Part shown: in pieces, positions 23,585-30,749 of the stretch
How positions within the stretch are numbered: position 1 is the stretch's first letter
How the letters are laid out: each line of letters opens with the position of its first letter
Virus record (IMG/VR): IMGVR_UViG_3300037297_000275
Location: 1-63,970 of that record
Origin: a virus
Length of the DNA stretch: 63,970 bases
Strand: one strand, 5' to 3'
Translations under genes and position numbers: made by a program
Notes under the pieces: model-generated
What the model was told of the DNA's origin: nothing
What the model saw: only the letters and a program-made list of their open reading frames with translations
Databases searched by the model: none

Positions 23585-23996
23585 TAATAGGCCATCTTTT
23601 CAAGAAATTTATATACAATTAGCTATAACTATTGCTAAACGTTCTACTTGTTCTAGAAAACAAGTTGGTTGTGTAATTACTTCAAGTGACTTTAGACGTG
23701 TATTGTCAATTGGATATAATGGAAATGCTGTTTCTCTTCCCAATTCTTGTGATAGTTCAGAAGTTGGTAATTGTGGATGTTTACATGCTGAAGAGAATGC
23801 TATTATTTCATGCTCTGAACCTATATCTACACCAAAGCTTGTCTTTATAACAGTATCTCCATGTAAGATGTGCGCTAAACGTTTAATTCAGCTTGGCGGT
23901 GTTCAGAAAATATATTATCTAGAAGACTATCGAAATACAGAAGCTAATCAAATTCTTAAAACCGCGAAAATAGGAATAGAAAAAATAAAAATATAA
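23571..23996 (+). CDS. Deoxycytidylate (dCMP) deaminase
   Basis: The product is 141 residues and converts dCMP to dUMP for thymidylate synthesis. Zinc-site motifs are intact: HAEENAII (His ligand and proton-shuttling Glu) and SPCKMCAKRL (two Cys ligands), preceded by the family's GCVITSSDFRRVLSIGYNG strand pair. Length is usual for phage and bacterial ComEB/dCMP deaminases. It overlaps the MazG fusion by 14 nt. Confidence 0.93.
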   Translation: MSSSNNRPSFQEIYIQLAITIAKRSTCSRKQVGCVITSSDFRRVLSIGYNGNAVSLPNSCDSSEVGNCGCLHAEENAIISCSEPISTPKLVFITVSPCKMCAKRLIQLGGVQKIYYLEDYRNTEANQILKTAKIGIEKIKI

Positions 23997-24007
23997 GAGA
24001 ATATAAA

Positions 24008-24436
24008 ATGAGATATTTTGACAACCCAGACAATAATAAAATCTCTATGTCTATTACTTATAGAGTATCAAATATTACAGGAATTTCTTCTATAAATTAT
24101 TTAGAATATAAACAATCAACTACGCAAAATTCCTATTCTGCTTTAATGATACCTCCTAAGATAGAAGGTAGTTTTACATTATGTAAAGAAATAAAAGAAA
24201 CAGAGTTGCTTCCTTCTAATATAAACGTAGATATTATTAGCTTAGAAAAACCAAATATTTATTTTAAACTTGTAAACGTAAAAGTCTTAAAAATAGAAAA
24301 TCTTAAGTGTACTTTTGTTTCTTATAAAGAGCCAATAATTTCTTCAAAAGAAATCTTCAGAGCCTCTAATGGAGGAGAAACCCTCCATAAAGGTGAGATA
24401 TATAGTATATACAATGACTCTTGGAATTGGTATTAA
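24008..24436 (+). CDS. Unknown beta-rich protein
   Basis: The product is 142 residues, rich in beta-branched residues, without recognisable motif. Its end HKGEIYSIYNDSWNWY resembles a peptide encoded just after the gene at 26209 (HRGEIYNPYNKNPWSFL), suggesting a shared C-terminal element. GAGAATAT precedes the start. Confidence 0.5.
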   Translation: MRYFDNPDNNKISMSITYRVSNITGISSINYLEYKQSTTQNSYSALMIPPKIEGSFTLCKEIKETELLPSNINVDIISLEKPNIYFKLVNVKVLKIENLKCTFVSYKEPIISSKEIFRASNGGETLHKGEIYSIYNDSWNWY

Positions 24437-24450
24437 GAAAGGACAGTAAA

Positions 24451-24624
24451 ATGGATAACTTTTCAAAACAGATATATGTATATCAAATAAAAGGGAAAAA
24501 GATTTTTCTTCAAGAAAACCTTGACTATCATAAACATGGAGGCTGGCACGAATATGTTACCCTAGATCATTTTACCTCTTATATTTTAATGCCATACATG
24601 GTAAGTAAATATCATGAAAACTAA
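24451..24624 (+). CDS. Small protein of unknown function
   Basis: The product is 57 residues from ATG 24451, chosen because AAAGGA lies 8 nt upstream; an in-frame TTG at 24421 lies in the previous gene. It contains a His-rich centre (DYHKHGGWHEYVTLDHF). It overlaps the uracil-DNA glycosylase gene by 11 nt. Confidence 0.55.
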   Translation: MDNFSKQIYVYQIKGKKIFLQENLDYHKHGGWHEYVTLDHFTSYILMPYMVSKYHEN

Positions 24625-25234
24625 ATTAGAAAAAATTAAAGATCTAGAAAAATATGTAAAAGAATGTAAAAATTGTTCTCTCCATAAAGATGGAGGACCT
24701 CCTGTTCTTTACAGAGGCAATCCAGAATCTTCTCTGTTGCTGGTCGGCGAAGGATTAGGAAAGGTAGAGCAAGAGCAACAGAAGCCGTTTGTAGAACCTG
24801 CTGGGCAGCTTCTCGACAAGATTATGGCTGCCATAGATATAGACACCAACAAAGATATGATTCTGACAAATTCTATTTTATGTAGACCAGTCGCTCCAAG
24901 AGAATCAGGAAGACAAAATCTATCTCCCCCAGAAGAATCTTTAAAGAAATGTCGTCAATATTTAGATGAATTTATAGAGATTATAGATCCAAAAGTAATA
25001 ATTGCTTGTGGAAGAACTGCTCTTTGTCAATTATCAAGAAACCCTAAATTAAAAATGAGAGATTATGAAGGAAAATGGGTTAATTATATTTATAAGCAAA
25101 TCCCTATATTTGTAATGACACACCCAGCTAGTATTTTACATTTATCAAAGTGGTCAGAGAAACAAATAGAAAAGAAACAAAAAGTTTGGGGTTATATTCA
25201 ACAATTTAAAAAAGATTTAGAGAAAAATGTATAA
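24614..25234 (+). CDS. Uracil-DNA glycosylase, family 4 (Fe-S type)
   Basis: The product is 206 residues and excises uracil from DNA. Four Cys suit a 4Fe-4S cluster: CKNC at the N-terminus, Cys in NSILCRPV and Cys in LKKCRQYL. The motif LLLVGEGLGKVEQEQQKPFV holds the family's catalytic segment (usual GE-PG-EDE is here GEGLGKVEQE), and MTHPASILH is the C-terminal active-site loop. It may purge uracil that arises from the dUMP route through dCMP deaminase. It overlaps neighbours on both sides. Confidence 0.88.
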   Translation: MKTKLEKIKDLEKYVKECKNCSLHKDGGPPVLYRGNPESSLLLVGEGLGKVEQEQQKPFVEPAGQLLDKIMAAIDIDTNKDMILTNSILCRPVAPRESGRQNLSPPEESLKKCRQYLDEFIEIIDPKVIIACGRTALCQLSRNPKLKMRDYEGKWVNYIYKQIPIFVMTHPASILHLSKWSEKQIEKKQKVWGYIQQFKKDLEKNV

Positions 25235-25373
25235 AGAAAAATTCAAATTATTTCTATTATTATTTATAGTTAGTTTGTTTATAGGAATTTTTGTTGGACT
25301 ATTACTCAAATGGTTATTATTTACAACTGTTATAATTTTAGTATTTGTTTTTATTATTAGGAGGATTCGTTAA
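25227..25373 (+). CDS. Small two-pass membrane protein
   Basis: The product is 48 residues: MYKEKFK, a hydrophobic stretch (8-27), a short Lys-Trp turn, then another (30-44) ending RRIR. The start overlaps the glycosylase stop by 8 nt and the stop overlaps the NUDIX start by one base, which supports translation of this very short gene. The GGAGGA within its last codons serves the NUDIX gene. The holin-like size is noted but there is no further support. Confidence 0.55.
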   Translation: MYKEKFKLFLLLFIVSLFIGIFVGLLLKWLLFTTVIILVFVFIIRRIR

Positions 25374-25957
25374 TGGAGCAAGTTTTAGTCTTTCAGAAAA
25401 AACTTTTAGAAAATTTAACCTTTAAGTTTTGTTATAAAGATAATAATTCTATCTTGAACTTTTTTGATAATGTTCTACCTACCTCTTTCTTTATGGATAG
25501 AGAAAAAGCAGAAAAGAATGAAGATTATCTTCAGATAATTCCATATGTTGTCTTTGTAAATGAAGATAAAATACTTTCTTATCAGCGCTCTAAAACAAGT
25601 AGAGAAACTCGACTTCATAACAAGACTTCTATCGGTATTGGTGGACATATAAATCCAATAGACTTTAAAGACAAAGATAGTAGATATGTCATATTTAACT
25701 GCGCAAAGCGCGAAATCGATGAAGAAGTTATATTAAAGCAAGAGTTTCATTATAGAGGAGAAACAATAGGGCTATTATATGATCCATCAGACAGTGTAGG
25801 AAGAGTTCATTTTGGGGTTGTTTTACAAATAGAGATTGACTTTCTTCCACTCCCGCGAGCTAAAGAATTGAAAAATATTTCATGGAAAACCAAAGAAGAA
25901 CTTTTAAAAGAACCCAACCTAGAAAACTGGTCTAGAATTATACTTGAAAGGATTTAA
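25373..25957 (+). CDS. NUDIX hydrolase
   Basis: The product is 194 residues. The Nudix box is present in extended form: IGIGGHINPIDF followed by CAKREIDEEVIL, giving the G-x(n)-REUxEE-x-U pattern with a longer spacer than the standard five. Residues 45-60 carry the preceding strand. It hydrolyses a nucleoside diphosphate linked to another group; the substrate is unknown, and mRNA-cap, NAD or oxidised dNTP roles are all possible. GGAGGAT lies 7 nt upstream. Confidence 0.8.
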   Translation: MEQVLVFQKKLLENLTFKFCYKDNNSILNFFDNVLPTSFFMDREKAEKNEDYLQIIPYVVFVNEDKILSYQRSKTSRETRLHNKTSIGIGGHINPIDFKDKDSRYVIFNCAKREIDEEVILKQEFHYRGETIGLLYDPSDSVGRVHFGVVLQIEIDFLPLPRAKELKNISWKTKEELLKEPNLENWSRIILERI

Positions 25958-25974
25958 AAGGAGAAACAAACAAC

Positions 25975-26202
25975 ATGACAAAGATAAAACAGGTAATATG
26001 TGGTGAGGGTGGCTGGAGAGCTGAAGTTTATACAGACGATGATAACGGTAGCGGATATGGTGAGAATCCAATGATCGGATATTGGTTTGGTACTAAAGAA
26101 GAATGCGAAATGGTCAATCCTAATGATGTAAAATTATATCCTGCTAACTATCCTGAATCTCCAGACCCATTTGACTTAGCTTGCGAAAGACGTTGGGATT
26201 AA
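25975..26202 (+). CDS. Small acidic protein of unknown function
   Basis: The product is 75 residues and very acidic (DDDNGSGYGENP region), with three Cys and four Trp. AAAGGAGAAAC precedes the start. No family recognised. Acidity and small size recall DNA-mimic phage inhibitors, but that is only a resemblance in composition. Confidence 0.5.
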   Translation: MTKIKQVICGEGGWRAEVYTDDDNGSGYGENPMIGYWFGTKEECEMVNPNDVKLYPANYPESPDPFDLACERRWD

Positions 26203-26208
26203 ATAAAA

Positions 26209-26424
26209 ATGGAAACAAGAAAATTTGAAATTGGAGATATAGTTGCACTTATAGATTCTTCTGATCATTTACGAGGATATGGCCAAATATATAATCTTTT
26301 ACCTAATACTGCACAAATAAAACTCGATTCTTTTTCTAAAGAATATTTAAAACAAAATAGTCCTTATGTTAACTGGCCTCTTTGTCTTTTAAGATTAGTA
26401 GAAGAAGCTTCTATAGAAACATAA
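26209..26424 (+). CDS. Small beta-barrel-like protein, unknown
   Basis: The product is 71 residues. KFEIGDIVALIDSSDHLRGYG with a second strand pair suggests an SH3-like fold. It ends at TAA 26422. The same frame continues for 23 codons encoding HRGEIYNPYNKNPWSFL and then TAA, which resembles the C-terminus of the protein at 24008. The gene may have been shortened by a nonsense change. Confidence 0.5.
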   Translation: METRKFEIGDIVALIDSSDHLRGYGQIYNLLPNTAQIKLDSFSKEYLKQNSPYVNWPLCLLRLVEEASIET

Positions 26425-26518
26425 GAAGAAGATCAAAAAGACCATAGAGGTGAGATATATAATCCATATAACAAAAACCCTTGGAGCTTTCTCTAACAAA
26501 CAAGAAAAGAGTAAGAGA

Positions 26519-26830
26519 ATGACCATATATATAATTTCAGATGGAAATGCTACAGAAGAAACCGAGAACTGGAGTGATATAATAGAGATCGCTGAAAATT
26601 GGTATAGCTATCTTCGTGACCAAAGCGATTTCCAAGGAGATGTTTGGGGTTACTATTCTGGTATTCCCGAGGGAAATGTCGATGAACTTAACGCAGCTAT
26701 ATCAGTATTCGAAAACGATCTAGCTGAAGAAATGGGCATTAATGTATTTCATGGTCACGGAAACTATTCTGTCAGCGCTGCATGTCAAGCAGGCTTTAAT
26801 CTAACTGTTGAAACAAATAATGAGGTTTAA
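26519..26830 (+). CDS. Small acidic protein of unknown function
   Basis: The product is 103 residues from ATG 26519; a GTG at 26450 in the same frame would add 23 residues that overlap the relic peptide region and is less likely. The protein is acidic, with a Tyr/Trp-rich centre (NWYSYLRDQSDFQGDVWGYY) and a late NVFHGHGNYSVSAACQAGF stretch. No family recognised. Confidence 0.5.
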   Translation: MTIYIISDGNATEETENWSDIIEIAENWYSYLRDQSDFQGDVWGYYSGIPEGNVDELNAAISVFENDLAEEMGINVFHGHGNYSVSAACQAGFNLTVETNNEV

Positions 26831-26832
26831 GA

Positions 26833-27213
26833 ATGAATAATTATCTTTCTGATGCAATAGACAAGATTAAAGAAAAAACAATAAGAACTTTAGTAAGAAT
26901 AAGATATGGAAAAAACAGTGATATTGTTTTTGTTTCTAGGAATAAAAATAATGTACTTGATTTTAAAACAGAATTTCTTTCTGACTCGGCAAATAATCTA
27001 CGTGAAGCAAGGACTAAACTTGCACAGAATCTCCTATTAAGATATGGAGCATATACTTTAATAAAAAAACCATATATCTTTTGTTTGTATTTAAAAAAAA
27101 ATTACTTTCAAAACATTAAAGAATTAGATAGATACATAAAAGAGATTATCGAATGGAAAGGCCAAACAACCTTAAATAAAAAAGAAGTTGTAGTAATCTA
27201 TAAGTATTTATAA
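26833..27213 (+). CDS. Unknown basic protein
   Basis: The product is 126 residues, Lys/Arg-rich, with alternating strands and helices (RTLVRIRYGKNSDIVFVSR, then a long helix). GAGGTTTAAG precedes the start. A nucleic-acid-binding role would fit the charge, but no motif is visible. Confidence 0.5.
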   Translation: MNNYLSDAIDKIKEKTIRTLVRIRYGKNSDIVFVSRNKNNVLDFKTEFLSDSANNLREARTKLAQNLLLRYGAYTLIKKPYIFCLYLKKNYFQNIKELDRYIKEIIEWKGQTTLNKKEVVVIYKYL

Positions 27214-27222
27214 AGGAAAATT

Positions 27223-27855
27223 ATGCGTATAGTTTGTATATCAGACACTCATGCTCTTCATGATGAAATGGAGCATTCTATCCCTGAAGGAGATATCTTA
27301 ATCCATGCAGGGGACTGTACTAACATTGGACAACTTCCTGATTTAGTAAGGTTTAAAAGATTTCTTAACAAACAGCCTCATAAATATAAAATTATTATTG
27401 CTGGAAATCATGATTGGTGTTTTTATAATTTAGACTGGGCAAGAAATATAATCACAGATCAAAATACTTTTTACTTAGAAAACTGCTCTCTCGAAATAGA
27501 AGGTTTAAAAATTTATGGCTCTCCATATACTCCTAACTTTTATAACTGGGCCTTTATGGGAGATGACGAAATTCAACTTAGAAAGCTATGGGACTTCATC
27601 CCAAATAACACAGACATTTTAGTTACTCATGGACCTCCATTTTATATTTTAGACAGAACAGAAGATCTTGATAGAGCCGGATCTAAAACACTTGAAGAAA
27701 GACTACAAGATCTAAAAAATCTAAAACTACATGTCTTTGGTCATATTCATGAAGCTTATGGTATTAAGGTTATAAATAAAACTACTTTTGTAAATGCATC
27801 TATTTGTACAAGAAAATATAAACCTAAGAACAAACCTATTGTAATAGATCTCTAG
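27223..27855 (+). CDS. Calcineurin-like metallophosphoesterase
   Basis: The product is 210 residues. The metallophosphatase motifs are complete: ISDTHALH (D-x-H), HAGDCT (GD), GNHDW (GNHD), THGPP (H) and FGHIHEAYG (GHxH). The YGSPYTPNFYNWAF stretch is typical of the MPPED/YfcE-like group that hydrolyses phosphomonoesters or cyclic nucleotides. In phages such enzymes may serve end-processing or cyclic-nucleotide signal removal; the substrate is not readable. AAGGAAAA precedes the start. Confidence 0.88.
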   Translation: MRIVCISDTHALHDEMEHSIPEGDILIHAGDCTNIGQLPDLVRFKRFLNKQPHKYKIIIAGNHDWCFYNLDWARNIITDQNTFYLENCSLEIEGLKIYGSPYTPNFYNWAFMGDDEIQLRKLWDFIPNNTDILVTHGPPFYILDRTEDLDRAGSKTLEERLQDLKNLKLHVFGHIHEAYGIKVINKTTFVNASICTRKYKPKNKPIVIDL

Positions 27856-27864
27856 GAGGTATAT

Positions 27865-28017
27865 ATGAGAATCAAGTGTCCAAATTGCGGGAAAACAAAA
27901 GAACAAAAAGGTAGATATGATAAGTCTTTTGATATATTTATAGAATGTAAGAACTGCAAATTTAAGGTTAAAGGTTTCTGTTGGGATTATGTTCAAAAAG
28001 AAAACAAAAAAATCTAA
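27865..28017 (+). CDS. Tiny zinc-ribbon protein
   Basis: The product is 50 residues. CPNC (5-8) and CKNC (28-31) form a zinc ribbon; a fifth Cys follows. A perfect AGGAGGT Shine-Dalgarno sequence 4 nt upstream of ATG 27865 supports expression. It is the kind of small nucleic-acid or protein-binding ribbon that recurs here (8515, 42022). Confidence 0.7.
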   Translation: MRIKCPNCGKTKEQKGRYDKSFDIFIECKNCKFKVKGFCWDYVQKENKKI

Positions 28018-28028
28018 AGAGACCAATA

Positions 28029-28577
28029 ATGAAGGTTAACTATATTAGAAAATGTGGGCCAAAATATATTTCTGGAACAATTAAAGCAACCTCTGGAGGA
28101 CAGATAACTTCTCTAAAGCCAATTTCTACCAGGCTATGGAGTTCTCTATTGAACACTGCAGGAGGAGTTCCTCATTCTCCAATAAGAGCTGTTGAATACA
28201 GACTCTTTATTTATGATGTTCCCTCTTGGGTCGCAACTCATTATTCTAGACATCATATCGGTTCTCAGCCTTATATCTTTTCACAAAGAGATGATAGGAA
28301 TAATAATCTTATCCCCCGCGCCGAAGAGAAACAAGGTAAACTTATAAATATGGTTCTGGATCTAAATGTAAACGCAATCTTAAACATTGCAAAAGCAAGA
28401 CTCTGTAATAAAGCAGCAAAAGAAACAAGAGAAGTCTTTAAACAATTTAAAGATCAACTTGCTAAATCAACAGACGAATATGACCAAATATTAGCTTCTT
28501 ATATGAGACCACCTTGTGAATGGTATCAGAAATGTTTTGAGATAACCCCTTGTGCTATGGAGAAGTCAAATGAGTAG
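28029..28577 (+). CDS. ThyX-like protein (phage subgroup; possible flavin-dependent thymidylate synthase)
   Basis: The product is 182 residues. VPSWVATHYSRHHIGSQPYI followed by SQRDDRN resembles the ThyX signature (RHRx7S), here as RHH with one extra residue, and ARLCNKAAKETREV matches the later helix of ThyX-like phage proteins. A C-terminal pair of Cys (PPCEWYQKCFEITPC) is present. With dCMP deaminase it would complete dCMP to dTMP. The changed signature means catalytic activity is uncertain. ATG 28029 is preferred to an upstream in-frame codon that overlaps the zinc-ribbon gene. Confidence 0.6.
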   Translation: MKVNYIRKCGPKYISGTIKATSGGQITSLKPISTRLWSSLLNTAGGVPHSPIRAVEYRLFIYDVPSWVATHYSRHHIGSQPYIFSQRDDRNNNLIPRAEEKQGKLINMVLDLNVNAILNIAKARLCNKAAKETREVFKQFKDQLAKSTDEYDQILASYMRPPCEWYQKCFEITPCAMEKSNE

Positions 28578-29112
28578 ATTAATTATTTATCCGAATAAAC
28601 TTTTGTTGTCAGAACAAGTTCCTATAGATCTAGAAGAGATAGAGAAAGATCCACCTTTTAAAGAGTTTGTCACATTTGTAATAAATGAGATGAAATCTAT
28701 AGTAAAAGAATATAATGCAAACGGGATTGCCGCGCCACAGATAGGATATAAATTACCTATTATTTATATAGATTCTGGAATTTATAAACAAATTATGATT
28801 AATCCTAGAATTGTTAATTCTTCTGGTTCTGATTTAAGAAGAGAAGGTTGTTTAAGTTTCTTGGGAGCAGAAATAGAAATCAAGAGAGCAACTGAAGTTC
28901 TTGTCAACTACATAGACAAAGATTTTAAAGAACAAATTGAAATATTTCAAGATCTTGAAGCCCGCATAATACAACATGAGATAGATCATCTAAATGGAAT
29001 TACCATTGCACAAAGAACCAGTAAAGTATACAGAGCTAAGTTAATGAGAGAACTAACTAAGAGAAAAAGACAATTTAAAAATTTAGTAAAAACAAATAAG
29101 AGTTCTGAATAG
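28570..29112 (+). CDS. def: Peptide deformylase
   Basis: The product is 180 residues and removes the formyl group from initiator Met. All three motifs are present: NGIAAPQIG (motif I), EGCLSF (motif II with metal-ligand Cys) and QHEIDHLNG (motif III, HExxH). Unlike minimal phage deformylases it keeps a C-terminal helical tail rich in Lys/Arg. ATG 28570 follows GGAGAAG. It pairs functionally with the MetAP at 2875, and the overlap with the ThyX-like gene is 8 nt. Confidence 0.93.
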   Translation: MSRLIIYPNKLLLSEQVPIDLEEIEKDPPFKEFVTFVINEMKSIVKEYNANGIAAPQIGYKLPIIYIDSGIYKQIMINPRIVNSSGSDLRREGCLSFLGAEIEIKRATEVLVNYIDKDFKEQIEIFQDLEARIIQHEIDHLNGITIAQRTSKVYRAKLMRELTKRKRQFKNLVKTNKSSE

Positions 29113-29122
29113 GGAAAGAATA

Positions 29123-29269
29123 ATGCCATATTTAGTAGATCTTATAATAAAAATATTTTGGCTTATTGTACTTGGTGGAGGAATTGGTGCACTAGTTTAC
29201 TATGGGTCTATTTCTGATCTTTTAGTTTGTTTAGTACTTTTAATAGTTATAAAACTTAGCCTAAGATAG
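29123..29269 (+). CDS. Small two-pass membrane protein
   Basis: The product is 48 residues, nearly all hydrophobic with a Gly-rich first helix (WLIVLGGGIGALVYYG) and a second (LLVCLVLLIVIKLSLR). GGGAAAG is upstream. It has the same length and topology as the protein at 25227, though the sequence differs. Role unknown. Confidence 0.5.
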   Translation: MPYLVDLIIKIFWLIVLGGGIGALVYYGSISDLLVCLVLLIVIKLSLR

Positions 29270-29278
29270 GAGACAAAA

Positions 29279-29923
29279 ATGTTAACTTATACAGAAACAG
29301 AAATATTTGATATTGTGAAACGAAATATAGAAACAAACGAAGAAAAACTAAAAAAAGATCTTATAACTTTTCATTTTTATACAGAAGAAGAATTTAGATC
29401 TTCTGTTAGTCAACTAATAGGAAAGAATCTTATTAAAAGAAATCAAAATTCTATACTTGTCATTTCAAATCCAATTATTAAGAGATTTGATGGAGATATT
29501 ATTATTACAGATCCTTGTTATATTGACAAAGGAGATGTATTTAAAGAAGGAAGAACCCTATGGGATTCAAACGAGTTAAATATTTATACAGGAGAAGGAT
29601 TAGAAAACTTTGGCTTTACTAACTATATTTGGGAAGGAACAATATATGGAGATTGGGGTTGTACTACACTTAATAAAGAAAACAACTCAGTCTTAGGGTA
29701 TTTTTGTGCCGACGCCGGTCTTGTAGGAGTTTTCTTACTAAAAGAAGTCTTAAGTTTCAATCCAAAAGTAGAAGAATTATCTTCTTCTAGACTAGCAACC
29801 ATTATTAAAGATTTTCATGGAACAGTTGAATATAAAATAGAGAAAGACCAAAAAGGAACTTCCTTTTGTTATCTTGAGGGAAATGGAAACGTTAACTTTA
29901 TAACAGATCAAACTTCAGCCTGA
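29279..29923 (+). CDS. Unknown protein with winged-helix-like N-terminus
   Basis: The product is 214 residues. Residues 1-65 form a helical segment compatible with a small DNA-binding domain (EEEFRSSVSQLIGKNLIKR). The rest is a beta-rich domain starting FDGDIIITDPCYI, with GTIYGDWGCTTL and GYFCADAGLVGVF, a pattern I have seen in unassigned phage proteins. AGGAGAC precedes the start. Confidence 0.6.
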   Translation: MLTYTETEIFDIVKRNIETNEEKLKKDLITFHFYTEEEFRSSVSQLIGKNLIKRNQNSILVISNPIIKRFDGDIIITDPCYIDKGDVFKEGRTLWDSNELNIYTGEGLENFGFTNYIWEGTIYGDWGCTTLNKENNSVLGYFCADAGLVGVFLLKEVLSFNPKVEELSSSRLATIIKDFHGTVEYKIEKDQKGTSFCYLEGNGNVNFITDQTSA

Positions 29924-29924
29924 A

Positions 29925-30422
29925 ATGAAATTTACACACAAAGAATTAGTAGATAAAGCTGCTATTTGGCTTCAAAAAACTATTGGTTGTAAAATAATTG
30001 CTAAAGAACTTACGACAGACACTCTATCTAGAGAGATACCAGATGTAATTGGATGGAAAAGTAACTGTTCTATTCTAATTGAATGTAAAGCTTCTCGTAA
30101 AGACTTCTTGAAAGACAAAATGAAACCAGCAAGACAAGAATACTTTAGAGGCGTTGGAAACTACAGAATCTATTTCACTAATCCAGGTATAGTGAAACCC
30201 GGAGAAATACCTCTAGGCTGGAGTCTTTACGAGGCGTACAACAAAACTTTATATAAAGGTGGGGTTAATTTGAAAACAGAAAGAATTTTTCCTTTTCTAA
30301 AGATTTGCTATCGTTCTGAACTGAAGATTCTTCAATCTATCATTAGAAGATCTAATAGCTATAATCCTATAATCGTAGACAGCCACACCTTTCGTTATAA
30401 TAAAGATGCAAATACTAATTAA
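29925..30422 (+). CDS. PD-(D/E)XK nuclease-like protein
   Basis: The product is 165 residues. The core is REIPDVIGWKSNCSILIECK, giving the PD...ExK triad (Asp in PDVIG, Glu and Lys in IECKAS) of restriction-endonuclease-fold enzymes, with an N-terminal helix bearing a possible further acidic residue. Such single-domain proteins are common in phages with unknown substrates. It starts 1 nt after the stop of the preceding gene. It overlaps the next gene by 17 nt. Confidence 0.7.
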   Translation: MKFTHKELVDKAAIWLQKTIGCKIIAKELTTDTLSREIPDVIGWKSNCSILIECKASRKDFLKDKMKPARQEYFRGVGNYRIYFTNPGIVKPGEIPLGWSLYEAYNKTLYKGGVNLKTERIFPFLKICYRSELKILQSIIRRSNSYNPIIVDSHTFRYNKDANTN

Positions 30423-30597
30423 TATAGAAGATAGCCTTTGGGATGAATTAACTAAAATAATTCATAAGGAATTTATGGTTGAAAATCTTTATGGCAGTTC
30501 TCCGAAAAGTATAGAAGCTGAAATAAAGAAAAGAATAAAAGAAAAAACAAAAAGATGTATTAAAAGAAACTTATTGTTTGATATAGAAAGAGGATAG
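30406..30597 (+). CDS. Small basic helical protein
   Basis: The product is 63 residues with a Lys/Arg-rich C-terminal helix (EIKKRIKEKTKRCIKRNLL). It overlaps the nuclease-like gene and is followed by the DnaE start region, for which its last codons (GAGGA) may provide ribosome binding. Function unknown. Confidence 0.5.
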   Translation: MQILINIEDSLWDELTKIIHKEFMVENLYGSSPKSIEAEIKKRIKEKTKRCIKRNLLFDIERG

Positions 30598-30608
30598 ATT
30601 TAGTAAAA

Positions 30609-30749
30609 ATGAATACTAATCAGAAAGGAATTACGAGTGTGGGGAAGAATTTTATTCATCTCCACACTCATTAGGTTAGCTCAGATTATTCACCACAAGA
30701 CGGAATTCAAACTGTAAAACAGATTGTAACAAAGGCTAAAAGTCTTGAA
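30609..30749 (+). other. Amber-interrupted N-terminus of the DnaE polymerase (PHP motif I)
   Basis: The DnaE frame continues upstream of ATG 30750 through clear polymerase sequence: FIHLHTH, TAG (30672-30674), then VSSDYSPQDGIQTV. The HxH pair of the PHP domain is therefore on the far side of an in-frame amber codon. Removing the nine bases TAGGTTAGC (30672-30680) would give HLHTHSDYSPQDG, the normal DnaE form. GTG 30639 has AAAGGA 9 nt upstream and would give MGKNFIHLHTH-stop; ATG 30609 is an alternative start. Readthrough, bypassing, or an N-terminally truncated product are all possible. Confidence 0.75.

Noticed and set aside
25227-29269. Calling the 48-residue membrane proteins at 25227 and 29123 holins
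   Set aside because: Size and topology fit, but both are far from the lysis enzymes and lack any specific signature.
30672-30674. Genome-wide amber reassignment (TAG read as an amino acid)
   Set aside because: Many genes here end in TAG with the next gene's start immediately after (for example 747, 1413, 4893, 27855, 28577, 29112), and no other core gene has an internal TAG. The dnaE amber is therefore treated as a local oddity.
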